64,000 nt of DNA from Methanobacteriota archaeon (GTDB lineage: Archaea > Halobacteriota > Methanomicrobia > Methanomicrobiales > Methanoculleaceae). Both the position numbers and the translations under genes were made by a program. The stretch is taken from NCBI GenBank assembly GCA_023393455.1, contig JAEWLJ010000003.1, positions 38,495 to 102,494 on the forward strand, given 5' to 3'. Position 1 is the stretch's first letter. Each line of letters starts with the position of its first letter. The notes beneath the pieces are model-generated. The model worked only from the letters and a program-made list of their open reading frames with translations. It had not been told where the DNA came from and searched no databases. Of the stretch, positions 61,241 to 64,000 are shown one piece after another.

Positions 61241-61318
61241 ACTGTCGGCGATCTCATCGATGATATCTTAGAGGCAATCGAACTTCATTTTGAGGAGGGG
61301 ATGAGAAAGGCGAACTGA
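61241..61318 (+). pseudogene. HicB-like antitoxin remnant
   Basis: An open frame of 25 codons without its own start reads TVGDLIDDILEAIELHFEEG, which resembles the middle of HicB proteins. Everything upstream is replaced by repeat copy 1. It is on the opposite strand to the hicA pseudogene, so the locus has been rearranged. Tentative. The 245 bp that follow show no gene. Confidence 0.4.
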
Positions 61319-61563
61319 TCACCATCATCACCACACCCGGATCTTCAGCAGGAACAACCTCTGATATGCCGGTTATCAAGTTCGAGTACAAGGTTGACGT
61401 TATTGCGAAAACAGCCACCTGTTAGCGGTTATATACGTTCCGGGAAGTCGCACCCGGGTGCCCGGGAGATGGACGGTTCCAGATCGGTCCGGAGAACCTT
61501 CTCGCCTGCCGGGCAACGGAGGCGGGGATCCCGCTCTTATCTCGGTGAGACAGCAGCTCGATC

Positions 61564-61831
61564 TCACAATCCACGGTATGCGCTGCGACGGTGGCGGATG
61601 TAAAGGATGATGATCTCCTGCTCTGCGTGGTGCACAGCATATATGATCCGATAATCTCCCACACGGATCCGGTAGAGATGTTCTGCCCCGCTTAGCCTGC
61701 GCACGCCAAACGGCAGGGGCGTCTTGGAGAGATCTTCAATTCTCTGGAGAATGCGGGGAGTGAGATCCCGTTGGCAGTGCTGCGACATCCTTCTCGACGC
61801 TTGCCTTGACACGGATCGCGTATCCGGCCAT
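61564..61831 (-). pseudogene. RelE/ParE toxin gene with a frameshift
   Basis: The natural start is the ATG inside the antitoxin stop (TAATG): MAGYAIRVKASVEKDVAALP. A one-base shift near 61770 moves to the frame RDLTPRILQRIEDLSKTPLP, then LSGAEHLYRIRVGDYRIIYA and RHRRSAYRGL. Joined, it is a complete RelE-type toxin of about 88 residues. A GTG at 61812 opens the second frame alone, but it lacks the N-terminal strand. Classified as decayed. Confidence 0.75.
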
Positions 61832-62010
61832 TACTGCCCGTACCGTTTCCTGAACCCGCTGAATTCTATGGTCGGTTCTTCACGCCGCTCCGCTACAACA
61901 GCAAGGTCGTGAAGGTCTTCCTGCAGTTGTTCGTACTCCTGCAGGGGGAGGATCACTGCGACCCGGTTGCCGTGCTCATCAACAACATACTGCTCTCCGG
62001 CTGCACCCAT
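61831..62010 (-). CDS. Phd/YefM-like antitoxin
   Basis: A 59-residue protein starting MGAAGEQYVVDEHGNRVAVI, with LPLQEYEQLQEDLHDLAVVAERREE in the Phd/YefM helix pattern. It is upstream of the frameshifted RelE gene and its stop overlaps the toxin ATG. Intact, though its toxin is broken. Confidence 0.7.
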   Translation of the reverse strand: MGAAGEQYVVDEHGNRVAVILPLQEYEQLQEDLHDLAVVAERREEPTIEFSGFRKRYGQ

Positions 62011-62229
62011 ATGCTTCTCTCTATGGGTGCAGGGACTATCAATCTTCGTCTGCTCCGCCCGGGCGGGGAGCGGCATGAGGGAGCTGCTTGCCTGGAATTT
62101 AACCTGGTGTGGGCAGTGGCGTGCCGGCTTCACCGTCGTGTTCCGGGCCGCAGGTGGATCCGGTTCGTGGCGGAGCCATCACGGATGGGCATTCCGCTTC
62201 CATTGATGATCTGTTCTGTCAGTGATATC

Positions 62230-62407
62230 GAAGTTATCCCAAAACGCTGTTACCGGGAGGGGGTGTCCCCCTCCCGGCCCCTCCCCCGCGTGGCGATATC
62301 CAGTGGAAAGCCGTTTCATCCCCCTGGCTCAGATGGCGGATACCTGAGAATTAGGGGCTCCGATCAGGGTATACCGGGGGTTCGGAGATCTTTTTGGGAT
62401 GACCTCA
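62230..62407. repeat. 177-bp direct repeat, copy 2
   Basis: This is the second copy of the element at 61057-61233, offset by 1,173 bp and in the same orientation. It ends 8 bp before the start of the next antitoxin gene. The space between the antitoxin at 62010 and this copy holds no gene. Confidence 0.8.
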
Positions 62408-62415
62408 TCTATACC

Positions 62416-62590
62416 GTGAATGCCACAAAGTGCATTATTGTCAGGGAAGAGATCTGGGCCATGCGGGAGCCGGAGATGATCTTCTCGGAACTGATAGAGG
62501 ATATGCTCGAGCAACGATGAGAAGCGGCGGCTCGTTGAAGATATCGGGCGGATCCAGGAGACGGGAGAGCTCGTGGAGATCCCGTTGTGA
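62416..62590 (+). pseudogene. VapB/DUF7557-like antitoxin gene with a frameshift
   Basis: From GTG the frame reads VNATKCIIVREEIWAMREPE, then FSELIEDMLEQR and stop. One extra base near 62513 hides the continuation DEKRRLVEDIGRIQETGELVEIPL, ending at 62590. The restored protein of 57 residues fits archaeal small antitoxins (TKCIIVREEIW, FSELIEDM). Its end overlaps the toxin start. Confidence 0.65.
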
Positions 62591-62870
62591 TATTCGCCGT
62601 TCCGTTCCGGCAATCGGCGACGGATTTCCTGCACAGCCTGCCGGAAAAGTCGCAGCGCATCATCACGGCAAAACTTGTTATTCTGGAGACTGATCCGTAC
62701 CCCGGTAGCGGAGGAGACAAAGAGCGCCTGAATTCGGGCGATCTGGAGGCATTCAGCCTTCATATGGGGCGATCGTTCACTGCGCTCTATCTCATCCATA
62801 CCGACAGTGGGTCGAGATCACTCGCCTGATGACCATTGAGCAGGCGCATAAACGCTACGGCAGGCTATAG
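62587..62870 (+). pseudogene. RelE/ParE-like toxin gene with C-terminal frameshift
   Basis: GTG start overlapping the antitoxin stop; MIFAVPFRQSATDFLHSLPE, then DPYPGSGGDKERL and RSFTALYLIHTD. Compared with the fragment at 57223-57447, ten bases are missing after HTD. The frame stops early at 62829, while VEITRLMTIEQAHKRYGRL continues in another frame to 62870. Inactive unless the shortened form works. Confidence 0.68.
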
Positions 62871-62932
62871 AGAACTTCGAAAAACCTCACCCCATCCAAA
62901 GTACTTTATAGCCACGGATCGACGTTTTTCTC

Positions 62933-63883
62933 ATGAGCACGTTTACCAATTTTGCGATTCGGCACGAATATGCCAGCCTTGCCGCCCTGGGCGATCGGCT
63001 GGGTGAGGTCAGCGGTCTGATCGACTGGGACGCCTTCCGTCCTCTCCTTGCTGACCTCTACACCAATGCCGAGGGAAGAGGCGGTCGTCCGAACTACGAC
63101 GTTGTTCTGATGATCCGGCTGCTGGTGCTTCAGCAGTGGTATGGCCTCTCGGACCCCGAACTGGAACGTCAGGCGACCGACCGGATCTCATTCCGCCACT
63201 TCCTCGGGTATCCGGAGACCATTCCGGATCGGTCGACGGTCTGGCTGTTCCGGGAACGCCTGGCGCAAACCGGGAAGGATACCGCGATCTGGGAGGAGTT
63301 CCAGCGGCAACTCGAGGTACAAGGGCTCACCATCAAGCGCGGCGTCATGCAGGACGCCTCGTTCATCACTGCCGATCCCGGACACGCCTCTGCCGACACG
63401 CCCCGGGGAGACCAGGCAGAGACGCGGCGCAGCCGTGACGGCACCTGGGCAAAGAAGGGCTCGAAGTCCCAGTTCGGCTACAAACTCCATATCCTCATGG
63501 ACAAAGACTACCAGCTCATTCGCCGGATCGAGACCACCACCGCGTCGCTCCATGACAGCAGGATCGATCTCTCCCGGAACGGCGAAACGGTCTATCGTGA
63601 TAAAGGCTACTTCGGGGTGAAACCGAAGGCGTCCATGGACAAGACCATGCATCGGGCGACTCGCGGTCATCCGTTGTCGATCAAAGAGAACCGGCGAAAT
63701 AAAGCCATCAGCAGAACCCGATCACTGGTGGAACGGCCGTTCGCCTGGATGAAACGGGTGCTTAAGGCAGGGCATCTCATGGTCACGACGGTTGCCCGGG
63801 TCCGCGTCAAGAACACCTTCTCCTGCATAGATTTTAATCTCCGCCAACTTCTTACCCTCAAAGCGCAAGCTGCCGAGCGGTAG
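62933..63883 (+). mobile_element. IS5-family transposase
   Basis: A 316-residue DDE transposase. The N-terminal domain has YDVVLMIRLLVLQQWYGLSDPELE and DRISFRHFLGY typical of IS5 elements. Catalytic residues are D in MQDASFITAD, D in VYRDKGYFG and E in SLVERPFAWMKR. A TATA box (ctttatag) lies 30 bp before the ATG. I could not find convincing terminal inverted repeats in the flanks (62871-62932 and 63884-64000), so the element's ends are undefined. Nothing else is visible up to 64000. Confidence 0.88.
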
Positions 63884-64000
63884 CTCTCGAGAAAATCCAA
63901 AAGAACCTCTAAAGGCAAGAGTTCAGGAAGGAAACGGCTCAGCAGTGACGGAACGAAAGTGCAAATCCTTGATGGAAGAGAGGGTTAATCGCAATTCTCT

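Noticed and set aside
1..64000. CRISPR array, rRNA or tRNA genes
   Set aside because: No regularly spaced repeats of 25-40 bp with unique spacers were seen. The only serial repeats are TPR codons. No tRNA cloverleaf or conserved rRNA stretch was recognised by eye.
62871..64000. Terminal inverted repeats for the IS5-like element
   Set aside because: Short A-rich similarities such as aaaacctc and aaaagaacctc on the two flanks are not inverted matches of useful length, so the element's ends are left open.

Overview
The window reads as the chromosome of a methanogenic archaeon of the order Methanomicrobiales, most likely close to Methanoculleus. This is an inference from gene content and high GC, not from a marker gene. 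Pointers are the archaeal riboflavin synthase RibC beside RibH, a type-2 tryptophan synthase beta chain, a DUF39 homocysteine-forming protein, several iron-sulfur flavoproteins, a large STT3/AglB oligosaccharyltransferase, archaeal TATA (box A) promoters and several probably leaderless starts. No rRNA, tRNA or CRISPR array was seen.

Layout. 1-17.4 kb is mostly housekeeping: a partial ArsC/LMW-phosphatase-like gene lacking its catalytic Cys, purE, a class V aminotransferase, ribC-ribH-aminotransferase, a 16-TPR protein, radC, a Yip1/S-layer-like/ABC exporter operon, a GerW-DUF2953-GerW cluster, trpB2, an ATP-NAD kinase-like gene and a Na/Pi symporter. 17.5-37.1 kb is an accessory zone rich in small secreted and membrane proteins, with duplicated genes and decayed copies. 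Embedded in it are marR-lon, an XRE regulator, the DUF39 protein and an AEC transporter. 37.3-42.7 kb holds an ADP-ribosylglycohydrolase, argC-CBS-argJ-argB, chorismate mutase and a site-2 protease. 42.7-57 kb holds a six-PAS kinase, redox flavoproteins, a BCCT transporter plus UspA, a peroxide/superoxide operon, rubrerythrin, a glutaredoxin-thioredoxin reductase fusion, a HEPN-MNT pair and an hgcC-like/arsM operon. 57.5-60.6 kb holds a CDP-alcohol phosphatidyltransferase and aglB. 60.8-64 kb is a graveyard of frameshifted toxin-antitoxin genes with a duplicated 177-bp element and an IS5-like transposase.

The most striking signal is a 47-bp promoter-like element found ten times between 17.5 and 36.9 kb, on both strands, with identical internal spacing: CGACGTGTAGA, 8 nt, ACAGAAATCG, a TATA box (TTTATAG), then ACGTCGA. 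The outer blocks form an inverted repeat around the TATA box. Eight copies lie just upstream of genes, nearly all encoding secreted, membrane-anchored or surface proteins (ABC-2 permease, M28 peptidase, lipoprotein operon and families I do not recognise). This looks like an undescribed regulon with a dedicated regulator or modified preinitiation complex. A second regulatory circuit is visible: a MarR protein whose promoter and the next gene's promoter (a bacterial-type Lon protease) carry the same 19-bp operator between TATA box and start.
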